From Zygnema cylindricum (lineage: Eukaryota > Streptophyta > Zygnematophyceae > Zygnematales > Zygnemataceae): a DNA stretch of 64,000 nucleotides. Of this stretch, positions 40,521-53,134 are shown piece after piece. The stretch is taken from contig JBBHKE010002959.1 of the NCBI GenBank assembly GCA_037447655.1, positions 153,760 through 217,759 of the forward strand, written 5' to 3'. How positions within the stretch are numbered: the stretch's first letter is position 1; every line of letters begins with the position of its first letter. Under the pieces are notes generated by a model, which was given only the letters and a program-made list of their open reading frames with translations, was not told where the DNA came from and did no database searches. The translations under genes were made by a program, and so were the position numbers.

Positions 40521-42899
40521 TACTTGCGCAATAGGTGTCCAACATCTGCGTTAGAGAATGCAACTCCGTTTGAGAGATGGCATGGATACAGACCAACCAT
40601 TTCTCACTTGAAAGTGTTTGGAAGCCGAGCATACGTTCATGACCATGCAAACAAAGGAGGAAAATTGGCCCCCAAAGCAAAAGAAGGAATATTTGTAGGT
40701 TACGAAGAAAGCAGAAAAGCCTACATAATAAGCAGAAAAGCCTACAGAATCTTCAACACTGAATCTCGAACCATCATGATAAGCAGAAATGTGAAATTTG
40801 CAGAGAGAGAAACACTGGCAAGGAACGAGGTGCATGGCAACAGTGGGAGAAAGGAAGGGGAAACTTACTCCCCTTCGTTTGATGACTGGTCACCGAGCGA
40901 CGATGAGTCTGCTGAAGAGGAGGCAAATAAATCAAACAAATCCCCTGGTGAAACCAACGTTCTTGAAACTGAAATTGAAGATTCACCACCTGCACAAGAA
41001 CCAAACAGCGAGAGTCAAATCAATGAAGATAAGGTTGCCGCACCTGAGGAAGTGGACAAAGTGACTACAGCTAAAGCAAAAGAAACTAAGAAAAAGGGCG
41101 TAGTAGAAGACCCTACCTCAGTGTCCACAAGAAGGGCCAGCAGCAGTCGGGCTAGAAAACCTCCAATAAAGTTTGGAGAGTGGTACGATACCACGAGCGC
41201 CCCAAGGAAAAAGTTCGCCGGGATGGCTCAAGCCGAAGAGCCTTTAACTCTCCACCAGGCACTGAACGGTGAGGATGGGGAAAAATGGAAGGCCGCAGTT
41301 AATGAGGAAATGGCGTCCATTCTGCAAAACAAAACATGGACATTAGAAGACTTGCCACACGGAAGAAAACCAATTGGCAGCAAGTGGACCTTCCGAATCA
41401 AAAGAAATGCCGATGGAACAATCGATCGCTACAAGGCAAGACTAGTAGCCAAGGGTTACACTCAAAAGGAAGGCATTGATTATAAAGAAACATTCGCTCC
41501 AGTTGTAAGGTATAATTCCATTCGTACCTTACTTGCTCTGGCCGCCATCCTCGACTTGGAAATCGAGCAGATGGATGTGAAAACGGCGTTTCTTCATGGC
41601 GAACTTGAGGAGGAACTTTATATGGAGCAGCCCGAAGGGTTCGAAGACCCCATGAACCCGAACAAAGTGTGTAAACTGTCCAAGGCACTGTACGGACTGA
41701 AACAATCTCCACGACTTTGGAACATCAAGATTGATGAGTACCTGCAAAGTCAAGGGTTTGTAAAAATAGAGTCAGATCACTCTGTTTATTACAATGCCGA
41801 AATGAACATTATCATTGCTATCTATGTAGATGACCTGATCATTCTAGGCAAAACCAAAGAAGATATAGCGAAAGTGAAACACATGCTAAGAAGTCAATTC
41901 GAAATGAAAGATCTAGGAGAACTCAAGTATGTCCTAGGCATAGAAGTCATCAGAGATAGAGCCAATAGAAAAATCCATCTAACTCAAAGAAAATATATTG
42001 GTGAGTTACTCACCAGATTTAACTTGGAGGATGCAAGAGGAGTCAGCACCCCTTTGGAACTTGGGGAAAAGCTGATTGAGGTGTCTGAAGAGGGACAAGG
42101 GGAACAAGTGGACGCCCCCTACCGCGAAGCAGTGGGAGCCCTCATTTACGCAATGAATTGCACCCGTCCCGACATCGCCACCGCCGTCGGCATCCTAAGC
42201 CGATTCCTGCACAGGCCAAGCAAGCAACATTGGATGGCAGTTAAAAGGGTGTTGAAGTACTTAAAAGAAACAAGAAACTACACATTGACATTGGGAGGAG
42301 TACAGGAAAGCGTTAACATCCATGCCTACAGCGACGCAGATTGGGGAGGTGACCTTACCACAAGGAAGTCCACGACTGGTTACTTGTGTAAGATTGGAGA
42401 TGGAAGCGTGAGTTGGGCGAGCAAGCTCCAGAAAACAGTGGCACTCTCCACCATGGAGGCGGAATACATGGCCGCAGCCGCAACTGTAAAAGAGGTCCTT
42501 TGGATGAGAGCATTCCTAAATGAGATAGGCTTTTTGCAGACTGAGAGGACTAAAATATTTACAGACAGCCAGAGTTGCTTAGCATTGATTAAAAATCCTG
42601 TGAATCATCCTAAATCTAAGCACATTTCTATGAGATATCACTTTGTTAGAAATGAGATTGCAGCGGAAGCAGTGGAGTTTTCCTACACTCCTGATAAAGA
42701 GAATGCAGCGGATATGCTCACTAAGGCTGTAGGAAGAGATAAGCTAAGTCTTTGTGTAAGAAAAGCAGGTCTGACTAATTTTCTTGCAGGTACAGAAAAT
42801 GGTACAGAAAAAGCTAAGGAGGAGGAACCTACGGAGAGCACTATCACTCAGGAAATCAAGAAACGAAAGATGAGTGACTCTTCAGAAAAATCTAAATAA
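40488..42899 (+). CDS. Integrase C-terminus, reverse transcriptase and RNase H of element E
   Basis: An open frame of about 800 codons in which the first ~15 codons are out of the original integrase frame. Then GKR-like integrase tail (HLKVFGSRAYVHDH, PKAKEGIFVGYEES), an acidic/Lys linker, RT from KPIGSKWTFRIKRNADGTID through RYKARLVAKGYTQKEGIDYK, QMDVKTAFLHGELEEELYM, the intact active site IAIYVDDLIIL, and RNase H with AYSDADWGGD, TDSQSCLAL and YTPDKENAADMLTKAVG. The tail TITQEIKKRKMSDSSEKSK is a charged extension. RT and RNase H look intact although the element lacks integrase. Confidence 0.92.
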   Translation: MGRSHAMCTVVYLRNRCPTSALENATPFERWHGYRPTISHLKVFGSRAYVHDHANKGGKLAPKAKEGIFVGYEESRKAYIISRKAYRIFNTESRTIMISRNVKFAERETLARNEVHGNSGRKEGETYSPSFDDWSPSDDESAEEEANKSNKSPGETNVLETEIEDSPPAQEPNSESQINEDKVAAPEEVDKVTTAKAKETKKKGVVEDPTSVSTRRASSSRARKPPIKFGEWYDTTSAPRKKFAGMAQAEEPLTLHQALNGEDGEKWKAAVNEEMASILQNKTWTLEDLPHGRKPIGSKWTFRIKRNADGTIDRYKARLVAKGYTQKEGIDYKETFAPVVRYNSIRTLLALAAILDLEIEQMDVKTAFLHGELEEELYMEQPEGFEDPMNPNKVCKLSKALYGLKQSPRLWNIKIDEYLQSQGFVKIESDHSVYYNAEMNIIIAIYVDDLIILGKTKEDIAKVKHMLRSQFEMKDLGELKYVLGIEVIRDRANRKIHLTQRKYIGELLTRFNLEDARGVSTPLELGEKLIEVSEEGQGEQVDAPYREAVGALIYAMNCTRPDIATAVGILSRFLHRPSKQHWMAVKRVLKYLKETRNYTLTLGGVQESVNIHAYSDADWGGDLTTRKSTTGYLCKIGDGSVSWASKLQKTVALSTMEAEYMAAAATVKEVLWMRAFLNEIGFLQTERTKIFTDSQSCLALIKNPVNHPKSKHISMRYHFVRNEIAAEAVEFSYTPDKENAADMLTKAVGRDKLSLCVRKAGLTNFLAGTENGTEKAKEEEPTESTITQEIKKRKMSDSSEKSK

Positions 42900-43317
42900 T
42901 GTACTCTCGGAGTACTACTCCCAACCTTGTCACCTCGGAAAAATCAAACAGGTTCGGGAGAATGTCACTGGCGCTTGGAGTTCCGAACCTTTACGATTCA
43001 CGAACATGTATTCGTTGGAGTGCGCCGCCTTTGTTATTCAGAACTTTCAATTTGCAGCTGACAGATGTACGTTTACGAGGTACACGGTCCTGCATGACTC
43101 TGTGGGGCGCCAGTGGCGCGACATCTGTTCATTTTTGTGCTTCACGGTCTCGTACGGACCATTCTGCGGAACGCACATTTACGATTTCGCCAAATGTACG
43201 GTTCGATTCTAATTACGTCATCGGAATTTACGTAAAGTGACCACATAATATTTCGAGGAAGGTTCGTGGTCAACCGAAGTCTGGAAGTACGGAAATCACC
43301 GCAGAATCGAGTGGGAG

Positions 43318-43898
43318 TGTTAGTTTTTGGTGCGATTCCGGGCGATTCTCCGGTACACCGATTTGCTTCGTAGTATTTTTGTTCGGCTTGTTTAGTATAG
43401 GCGATATTTTCGGGAGGGGAATCGTAGCGGGATTATGTCACTTTACAGTTTGCAGAATCTGTTTTCAGTTTGCAGTTTTTGTGTGTTAGAACATGCTCTT
43501 GTCCCCCACGTTTTACTGTGCGGTGGACATTCTACACGTGGCAGATTATGATTGAACCGCCACTTAGTGAGTGTGTTAGCGTTAGGCTATTTAGTTGTGT
43601 GCACAGGAGTAGGCAATTATCTATTCACAGGGAAGCAGACAAAACAGGAAACCAGCTTTATTAATAAGGACAATCTGTCCATTTTGTTTTACATCAATTG
43701 TACTTCTATTCTTATAATGGGAAGTAACAAATTTGTCTGAAGCTATTCTGTGTTTGTCCTATCTCTACCCAATCTAAGTTCTGATCAAACTGCCTGGTCA
43801 CTTGTTCTATTTGAGCCTTGTGTATTCTGCTCCGGAGTTGGAAGTTTGTGGCGCTGAGATTTATCTCTGTCGCTCGTAATGGCTGACCCCGCGTATCA
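43318..43898 (+). repeat. 3' LTR of element E (581 bp)
   Basis: Preceded by GAGTGGGAG (polypurine tract). Same ends as the 5' LTR. Contains ACACGTGGC (43534-43542). Confidence 0.93.
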
Positions 43899-44978
43899 GT
43901 TAGGGTATGTACTTCAATTCATCGTCTCCTTTTTTTTATCCACTACCACGGCATACCAACTCATCTTCAAACTCACATGTGAACAAGCTCAGGAGCATTT
44001 GGAAGGAAATTGACACCCTTTTTAACGAATAGAAAACCTCTTGGAACACTTCATACGACTTCAACGTTTTCACACCGGGGAGAGTGCACGTTATTACTTT
44101 TTTCTGCTCATTGTGAGCATGCACGAAAAAATAATCGCACTGGTCTCGGACCTCTACTTTCAATCATGAGCCTTTACAAAAATTTACATCCCAACTGGCA
44201 CTCCCCCTCCCTCTCCGCCTCCCTCTCCTGCTACGTCTTCCAATTCCATTTTCTTGGAATGAACCACAACAACTCTAGTAATAAAAACTGGACTTACCTT
44301 TTATAATACCATTGATACTATTTGAGGTTAAGGTATAATTTTAGGGCCACAAATATAGTGTCACCGACGATAATGACTTTACACAACGTACCAAATTATC
44401 CAACATATATTAGTCCCAATGTTCCAAACTTAGTCCGGTATAGTGCAGACTATAATTGGCGCTTAGTTTTTCCAAATATTCTCAAATGAACGGCAAGAGT
44501 ATTTGAAGTAGTTTTTCCTATCTATTTCCATTTTGGTTGCCTTTTCTACTAAAAAATGAGGCAAATATTCAGTTTCGTCTTGACATAGTTAATGACAACT
44601 TTTTTACACAAGTTCTTCGTTGTTTTTTTAAATTTGAATGTTTTTTTATCCACAATGTTAGCCCAATCTATATTTATTTAAAGAAGTAGTAATCACCAAT
44701 TAAGTGACCTTTAGAATATTTTTTGAAATTCTATAATATTTTTATGGATATTTAGAATGTTTTTATAGAAAATCTGAAATCCTGAAGCTTAGTTGCGAAA
44801 CACAAAAATCCGCTCGCTAATTCCGAACAGCGTTTACTATCGTGTAGAGTGTCATCAGAGTAGATATAATTGTTGTAAAAGTCAAGCTGAAAACACGAAA
44901 AGAAAATATATTAACCTGCTGGTATGTGATTAGAAAAGACATTGATTATCGGTAGGTGTCTTGTCAAAAAAAACGTAC
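43899..44978. other. Between element E and the last visible LRR-gene exon
   Basis: Should be intron or 3' region of the LRR gene. A purine-rich, Gly-coding stretch near 44195-44240 resembles the G-rich intron ends that precede the LRR exons. I could not find a transmembrane, kinase or terminal exon. Confidence 0.4.
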
Positions 44979-47900
44979 TTTTGCAAGTGTATTTGTTCAG
45001 CCGATTGCTCTTTCCTTTCCAGCATGTACATGTAAATGTTTTCGCAACGGTACCATTTGAACAGATACCGCCTCCCCCACAAGCTCCTCCTACTTGTGTC
45101 GCATTGCAAAACGCTTGACATTGGCTTTTAGTGCGCTGATTTTCGGATGCGCAGCCTGATGGAAGATTTGCGCCAAACAGGCAATTTTTTTGCAAATCTT
45201 CACATTGGAAGACTTTGTAAATCGGTTCGGAGAAGTAGTTGTTCTTAACAGAACTGCGCAAATGGCCGACCAATGAAAATAATAAATACTTCAGCGATGC
45301 TTCAAAATCCAGAAGACAAGCCTTAGAAAAAATAGCATTTTGAAGGATTTAATGCTCACATATGAAAGCAGGTGTAAACTCAACTTTTTCTTTAACAAAG
45401 AAACTTGTATTGCACTTGAAAATATTTTTAAATAATATCTAACTAAAAAGCGATTAACACTAAATCAGAGAAATTTCACTTGATCTCCCTTTTCCGGACG
45501 CCAAGAATTTTTTCCTCCGGCAACCATTATGCAATATCGATTTGTTGAGTTGATAAAAAATGTGTATTTGTAAGGTGTCTTACATTACATCAAGTCTCGA
45601 ACTGAAGGAAGATGAAATACCTCCAGCCAACAGGTTGTCATTTAAATATCTACGAAATCCACATCCCCAGGCTTCCCACATATTTTAATAAATATAAGTT
45701 GCAAGGTTTTCACTACTGTAATATGCAATATATTTTTTTTCGCAAACAAGTGACAAATCCATATATCCAACAGCGCCTTGCCCTTATAAGGAGAAGACAA
45801 ACTTTGAAAATTATTTTAAAAAACTTAGGCAAAGAAAACGTCTCCAGTTATCTTCTGCCCTTTTCCAAACACAGACGTTTATCTTTTTAATCATATAAAT
45901 ATTTTATAAGCAAGTTAACGGTACATGAATTTAAATCGTTTATTGGATCATTCTAGGTTTTTGTTTCTTGAAATCCATAGCCCCTCCCTTCCGCCATCGC
46001 CCTTGGGCCCGGCCACGCTCCTACCAAGCCCCTCCATCGGAAACTCCATTTGCTCAATGAAGGAAGTTGCAAAGACTGACAAAATTAGTTTGTTCGAATG
46101 GTATGGGTCTTACAGTTCTTCGAGTGCTCCTAGGTTACCGATGGACGATGGAACTCTTCCACTAAGCTGGTTATTGTCTAAATATCTGTGTATCCCATAC
46201 CCTCCGACCTCCCAATATGGTCTTATAGACAATACCAGTAACAAGTTTATTTTTAAAAATTACAAAGTATGCTTTCTTCGTAAATATGATCGATCTACCG
46301 CTGCACTTGCACCCTCACCCTCACCGTCACCATCACCCCTTTCAATAGGACCTAATTCATTTGAATTGAAGCTTCAAGTTTGACATAATGCATTTATTCC
46401 AACACAGTGTCTTACAAATAATGGAGGGATTTGAGTTTTCCAATGGATTTTGGAATGCTTCCACTCAGCTTGTTGCGGTTTAGATATCTGTGACATTCCC
46501 CATCTCCACCCGTCCCACACACCTTCTATTTAATATCGGTCGCAATTTAACACTAAAAAACAATAAAGTATGATTTTTCCCAAACGCATCACATTTTGAT
46601 TTTGCTTTCGCAACTTTTTTGAGCTTCTTTTTTATCTCCAACATTGTGCTTGCCCATACGAAAAGACATGTTTTCAAAATTTATTCCCAGCCGCTATTGA
46701 GACACACCCCCTCCGCTCACCCTTTTACAAAATGAGAATTATGATTTTGGAAAATGTTAATCAGGGATTCACATTTTTTAACGTAGTGATTTTCCATCGA
46801 CGAATTACAAACGGAAAAACGTCTGAAGACTTCAAACCATTCGTCTTTATCGAATGCGACAAGTAAGATACTTGAAAAATATTATATGATTTGATTTGGT
46901 TGCTTAATAGCCATTCCACCTCTCACTTTCCACTTGTACCTGACCCCAAATTTCCTGCTCTCACTTTTTTTATTAATTATCATCAAAGTGTAAATCTTCA
47001 CAAAAATTTCTATTCTTGCATTGACTTACAGAACGGCGAGGTTTTCCATTCGACCGATGGACGACGAAATGCTTCCTTTCAATTGGTTTGTCCCTAGATC
47101 TCTGTGACACCTCACATCGCCACCCCTCACAATGGCCTCATAGACAGTATCACTCGATTTCTTACGATACAATTTAGAATATGATTTTTTCCGAAACACA
47201 TCAAGATTAACTACTATCACACTTTCCCATGTAATAAAAATTAAGTTCCGAATTGTTTTGGCTACTCCTAAAAGAGATAAACCTCTATTTTTCTCTTATC
47301 CCCTTCTAAGATCATCATTATCAGGTTTTGGAAGTAGAAATTGTATTAACTCACATTCTTAGGCATCGAAATTTGGCAACAAATTTTTATAACTTCAAAT
47401 CTAATATTTTATCAAACAATGCAATTACGAAACTGAAAAAAACCTAACGATTCTGATTGAAAATATGTAACTTGAAAACCATTTCACCTTCCACTTCCCA
47501 AAGTATCCTTTTCGCCCGAAGCCCCCACTTAAAAATTGTATTTTTTTTCACTATTAATGCTTCAAACTAATCAAAACGTGTTTTTGTGATGTATCTTACA
47601 AATATTCGAGGGAAGTCAGCTGCCATATGGATTTCGGAATGCTTCCATTTAACTTGTTGCTTCCAAGATCTCTGTTAAAACATTCACACATTGCCCACGC
47701 GTCAAATTGACATATAGCTAATACCAACAGAAATTTTACATGAAAATTTGGGCAAGTTCATATAATTTTAATGTATGGGACATGTTATTACTAACCTCGA
47801 AAATTTTATTATCTCAAAAAATTTCAAATGCTCTTAAAATACAAGACTCGACCCCCTGAATACAATTCTTAGTTCTAAAATATATGTCTTTGGATTTTTA

Positions 47901-49580
47901 ATTGTCAATCTTGTTTATTTATGTATTCGCGAAGAAGTGAATTAAAAGGAGTTCTTATAGATGACAGGTAGACGATAAAATGCTTCCACTCAATTTGTTG
48001 CCATTTAGATCTCTACAACACCTCGCATACTCTCCCCCAACGCTCTCAAACGCCTTTAAGCCAACAACGATTGCATTTTTATACTAAAGAAAGAGAATTC
48101 AAGATTACCGTCTTCAAAATACGTTAGCACAAGATAGCCCGAGTATTAAACCGTATTTGAAGCATGTTCGACCCTTCTTTGAACATATGTTTCACCCATA
48201 AATCTTCATCCGATCAAAATGTTTATTTTGTGGACATAGGTGTCGTATTCATGGTCATGTGCTTTCCGCTCATTACGTATTCAATATTTTCGGAAAAACT
48301 ACACAATATCGATAGAAACAGACTAAAGTCTTGTATTTCAAAATTCTGAAAAAAAACAACCTATGAGATGTTTAAGTGCATTTGTTTTAGGTCTCTTAGG
48401 TCAATCCTTGTATTTTTGCTCGTCTGATTGACAGTAGATATACAACACTACAATATTTTCGATGAGCTATTATCTCTTGGATAAGTATAATGGAGTTTTG
48501 GTAGGGACAATGGACAAGGCTATTTATGTTCCTATCTGGTGATAGATCCCACCAAGGTCCCACGGGCTATCTACTGTTAAAATTGTAATTATTTGCCAAT
48601 TATTGACCCCTCTCCCAACCTCTATAAAATGGGTATTACAAAATTAGAAAAATATCATAAAAAAAAGTTTATAAACATTCATTCACAGCTTTTTATCACA
48701 TAATCATTTCAAAAATGAAAACAATTCCTTGTACGACATAATTGTGACAAGCTTAAATACCACCCGAGCCCTACCCTGTACAATTGTCAAAATATGAACT
48801 TGAAATATCGTAATCATTCATTATATATTTTTTGGTTGCTCATGTGTCTTACAAGGCGAAAAGGAGTGTCAATCGCCCAATGGACCACGGAATGCTTCCA
48901 GTTAATTGGTTGACCCGTAAATCTCTGTGGACGTCGGAATCACCACCCGCAAATCGCCCAGGTCAATGTCGACCGCAAATTTATATTTAAGCAGCACAAT
49001 TTAATACGCCTTCTTGGCAAACACGTTACAATATTAGTTACCCAACGTTAATGTAAGGTTTTGCATTCCTTATCGCAAACCAGATTTGAAAAACACCATT
49101 TATGTGAAAGTAAAACATTTAAACATTTTGGTTCAATCATCCAATCTCGCACGTTTCTCTTGTATTTAATGGCTTATGTCTAACACCAATAAAAGTAATT
49201 ACTCTTCTTCTTTACTAAAACATTATTACGTTAATCATTTTTAAAATGATATTATTACAAATATCAACATTATGTTCGTATTTGATTTGTTATTTTTATG
49301 TTTTCAATTTTTTATTAGCATTTACGTCTCTGCATATGTTCTTGATCATGTTCATATCAATGTTCATCTGTAACAATTCCATTTACACTTACTTATGTTG
49401 TTGTATTTATTGTACGTTGTTAAGTGTGTAAGGATATAGATGACGATGAGAGTTAGTAATCTTAAACGTCCAGTAATCGATTTGGATTAGGATTATGCAT
49501 GGTTGAGATCAGAATTATGAAGGGTTGATATGATCAGGGTGGTTTCAGCGTTAGGGGTGGGGTTAAGGATGGAGGTGGTA

Positions 49581-49645
<65 letters not shown>

Positions 49646-52600
49646 ACCTCTCACTCTCTCAACCTTTCTCATTTATTTAACGTTTCTTTGTTAGGTATGA
49701 TAACGTGTTAGTCTGGTCAGTGTCTATTTTTCTTGAGCGTGTTTTGCTTCGCCTGTCGTTCTTACATGAAGTTTTGTTTTTGGCGCACAAATCTCGTTTT
49801 TTTTACGTGTCCATTATCATGTTTGTCTTTTTTTTTACTTTGACTATTATCGGGGCATACTTCTAACTTGTATTTTCGGACATTCTTGTTATCCTAAGTA
49901 GTTGGTACTAGTCGGTTTAATTAGTTAGTGTTTTGTGTATTAGGTTTACATATTCTTGTAAGTAAGCTAAGAAAGTTTTCGAGCAATGTAAGTGTGACCA
50001 ATCTGTAATTGTAATAATCTCGTGATTTAGTGGATATGATCTCGGAAATTTGGAGGTCATTATTTGGGTTTGATTAGCTTGCTTCCACATACATTCTCCA
50101 AATCAGATTCAGTTTCATTCCTTTCATTTGTATCGGAGTAATTGTTCGAAACAAATTCTAGTTTTCACTTTGAGAGAGTTGATAGTGACCGGAAATTCTG
50201 ATAACTAAGGCTTGTGGTCAAAAGAAAAAGAATACACCTAAACCTGCCAGTCCGAAAAGAAAAGACCGTTCAGAAGATCCGTAAACTTTTAAAGGGAATC
50301 GAAAGGAAGCACCAGATGAGTTTAGTTTTGGAAAAGAGGAGCCAGCGAAACCATTCAACATGGATGCGTCAACCGGAGCCTTCAATGTTCAAATGGATCT
50401 ATAAACTATAGACAAATGGTTTGAGTTTCTCGAAAAGAGTGAACCAAAACAACATTTTGGTTAGAGTTAGTGGCGAAAAGTCATCGGAATACCTCACCCC
50501 TTTAAAGCCCTTGCTTATTCCCTTTATAATGTTATGAATTATGATGATAACAATATTTCTCATCATTTTTATACAACATTTTGATTCGTTGAAATTGTTA
50601 TTTCTAATAACGGTTATAAATATCGTAAAATGTTATTTGTAATTACTTATTATTATTAGTATTACCCCATGTTCCTTCACATTGAGTTTTTCTTTCAAAT
50701 AATCAAAAATATTCTCTAGCTATACAGATTTATAGTAGACTTTTGATACTTGACATAGGCATATTGTCATGTGTCTTACAATCTTTGGAGCGATGTCAGT
50801 CGACCTATAGACGATGGAAATTTTCCATGCAACTGGCAACCAGGTAGGTCTCTGTGACATCAAACATTCACACCCCACCATCACCCACCCCCGTAGCGGT
50901 GCAAGTTATGCATTAAAAAAATATAGAGTTCAAATTCCTAGTCATTACATATAGTGGGTTGCTATCCACCATCCCAACTCAAGAAAAATGATGAATATGA
51001 AATTTGATGTAATTTTTTTGTCATTGGAAGGTTGGAACTTGCACACTTAACATCTACACAAAACCGTATTCCTTGCATACCTCCACTGCCATACCCGCGA
51101 GCGCACCCTTCCCCTTTCCATCCTATTTTTTGAAATCTCTAAAACGAAGGAATAAAATAGAATGAAAAAGCATACTCGTCTTCATCCATTGTGACGCTTG
51201 AGCTTCGGTAATCACATTTCTATAAATAGACATAAAAAACAAACAAAAAAATATATTCTATAAATACAGTATACGATTTAACACAAACATTGATACTAAA
51301 TATCAAAATGTAAAACTAAATTTATTCCCTTCTCTACCATTTACAAATGACGAAGCTTCCCGACCCCACCCATCCCTCCTCCCCCCCAACCTCTCCATGC
51401 GTCCAAAATGATGAAGAAAAACGAAAGGTCATATTTAAAAACTAATGTAGAACCATATCTCTGATTTTTTCTTCTAATGTAATTTTATGTTTTACTAACT
51501 AGGTTTTTTACACATTAGGTGCATTCGCTCTCCCATTGTTTACTCACAAGATTGTTAGTCGTGTGAGGTTGCCAATCTCTCTAGCAATCGTCCCATTAAG
51601 TTTCCTGCCGTCAAAATTTCTGCAAGCGCCCTCTTAAAGGTCGGTTAACGAAATCATTTACCTATTAAACAAAACCTATTTTTCCCTCTTCCCCCTTCCC
51701 ATTTTTACTTTTTCGTCTCCTCCCGTCCATTCCTAAGCCATATAAATGTATATACCAATTTTCACGTTTTGAGAGTGTTTTTTCTCCTGGTTATGGTATT
51801 ATGATATTTGTATTTTTTTTCTTTTGAGTTGTTTTTCCTTTTTTTTTTGTTCTGATTACGGCATTATAATATTTGTACTTTTTATTGTTGTAATTTTTTC
51901 TTCACAATCACCGTTGTTGTGTTACCCTTAAACACTTTTCCTTGTCAAGCAGCTAAAATATGCCATATATCGTATTTACGCATATTATGTTTGGTTTTAA
52001 AGAATAACTAGCTGAAGGTGGTGTAATTAGTACCCTTTTTTTAATTCTTTCAAATTGGAGAAACTAAAAAAAATGGATCAACTTTTAATATTATCTTGGA
52101 TAATGAAAAAAAAACGATATTATTTATACATATGTACATATTTTTTTGTGTCGTAAGTTGAGTCGTTTCAGCTCCCTCATTTCGAATGTTTTTTTTAATT
52201 AAACATCAATTTTTCACATTGAATACACTGGTGTATTCATGGATCTAGTGTAAAGTATTTTATCGTGGGGTAAGGGATGAGGAAGAAAATGAGGGAAGAT
52301 AGTCGTACACCAAATTACGAACCAAATGTTCGGCATTTCAAATTTTCCAACTGTTACGATTTTTGGCCAATTTGGGGTCCATGTTTATGAGTTTTTCATG
52401 GAGAGGTGTACACACTGATGTCCTAATTGTCTGTCAATAACGAATTGTTGGTTGTCTACTTTAACTCATAAAGCACACAACATGAGAAAATTTGTACATG
52501 TTGGTCCTTTGTATGACTCAAACGCGAACCGACACGAAACGGTGACAATGTACCCAAAAAACACTCTGATTTTCTTATGTATCTAATTCAGTGCGAAATC

Positions 52601-53134
52601 ATCACAGCAAAGATTGCACGCATCGACAGTCAATCACACACACTGTGCACGCGCCGGGAATCAGTGCGAAATTTCAGTGCTAGATTCCGTAATTCAGTGC
52701 GAAATTCAGTGCGAAATTCAGTGCGAAAGTTAGTGCGAAATTTCGTATGCAATTCAGTGCGAAATCATGACAGCAGAGATTGCACGCATCGATAGTCACT
52801 CACATGCTGTTCACGCGACCGGAATCGTCGCACTGGAAGTATTTTCCGTCGCATTTGATCGCCGGAAAATTCCCCTTGTTCGCGACGCCCGCCTTCATCG
52901 CCTTCAGAGCCGCCTCTGCGACAGGACGACCGCGGGAGAACCATTAGATGAGCGAATGAGAGATCATTTTCGCACGTGTGAAGACACGGACTGCACAAAG
53001 GGGGGAAAAAAGGAGGTCAACGGAGGCGAAAACTTACTGTCTTGGTCCGCCATGGCTCCAGTGGTATCTCCCATGGCAAGTGTGACGTGACAGGCTAGCA
53101 AAAGTACTATCGCTATGATCGTTATGGCCGCCAT
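44979..53134 (-). CDS. Secreted LRR protein / receptor-like protein (3' end not found)
   Basis: Exons on the minus strand: 53134-53038, 52915-52804, 51619-51548, 50851-50780, 48924-48853, (48012-47955 broken), 47671-47600, 47101-47030, 46487-46416, 46185-46114, 45649-45584, 45253-44979. Exon 1 is a signal peptide (MAAITIIAIVLLLACHVTLA). Exon 2 is the N-terminal cap: DKAALKAMKAGVANKG, CDGKYFQCDDSGRVNS. Then eight intact plant-type repeats such as DLGSNKLNGSIPKSIWQLTS, each one 72-bp exon entering with one base and leaving with two; the last is 66 bp. The final exon is a Cys-rich cap: SVKNNYFSEPIYKVFQC, QRTKSQCQAFCN, then an EGF-like GGACGGGGICSNG...FTCTCWKG. It ends at a GTACGT donor in phase 1, so transmembrane and kinase exons may follow. 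Ligand and role unknown; extracellular sensing or wall binding is inferred. Confidence 0.85.
47955..48012 (-). pseudogene. Broken LRR exon within the LRR gene
   Basis: After a TGTAG acceptor the sequence reads DLNGNKLSGSILSS, a normal repeat start, then THL and an in-frame TAA, with no donor where the other exons have GTAAGACAC. The second half of the 72-bp unit has been lost. It is either skipped in splicing or marks damage to the gene. Confidence 0.65.
49583..49644. repeat. (TC)n simple repeat in LRR-gene intron
   Basis: About 31 TC dinucleotides in the intron between the exons at 50780 and 48924. The rest of that 1.85-kb intron shows no LRR exon. Confidence 0.95.
52592..52817. repeat. Direct duplication of exon 2/intron 2 junction with 12-bp tandem core
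   Basis: 52592-52652 and 52757-52817 are near copies (GTGCGAAATCAT.ACAGCA.. to ..TTCACGCG / CTGTGCACGCG). Between them TTCAGTGCGAAA is tandemly repeated about six times. The right copy overlaps the end of LRR-gene exon 2 and its donor. Confidence 0.85.

Larger units (their letters stand above)
37933..43898 (+). mobile_element. Copia element E, nearly full length, plus strand
   Basis: 5966 bp, LTRs 37933-38516 and 43318-43898 (TGTTRG...TATCA), half-tRNA primer site, gag-PR-INT-RT-RNase H. The flanking 5-mers (gatat and gttag) do not match, so no target duplication is left; recombination or later mutation is likely. Coding lesions cluster in the integrase. Confidence 0.93.

Noticed and set aside
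43936-44163. Minus-strand open frame considered as a terminal LRR-gene exon
   Set aside because: No acceptor in the right phase and no transmembrane or kinase motif.
45490-45545. Possible extra exon between 45584 and 45253
   Set aside because: No AG acceptor in the right place; the two flanking exons already join in phase.
52767-53090. Plus-strand 107-codon open frame
   Set aside because: Antisense of exons 1 and 2 of the LRR gene.
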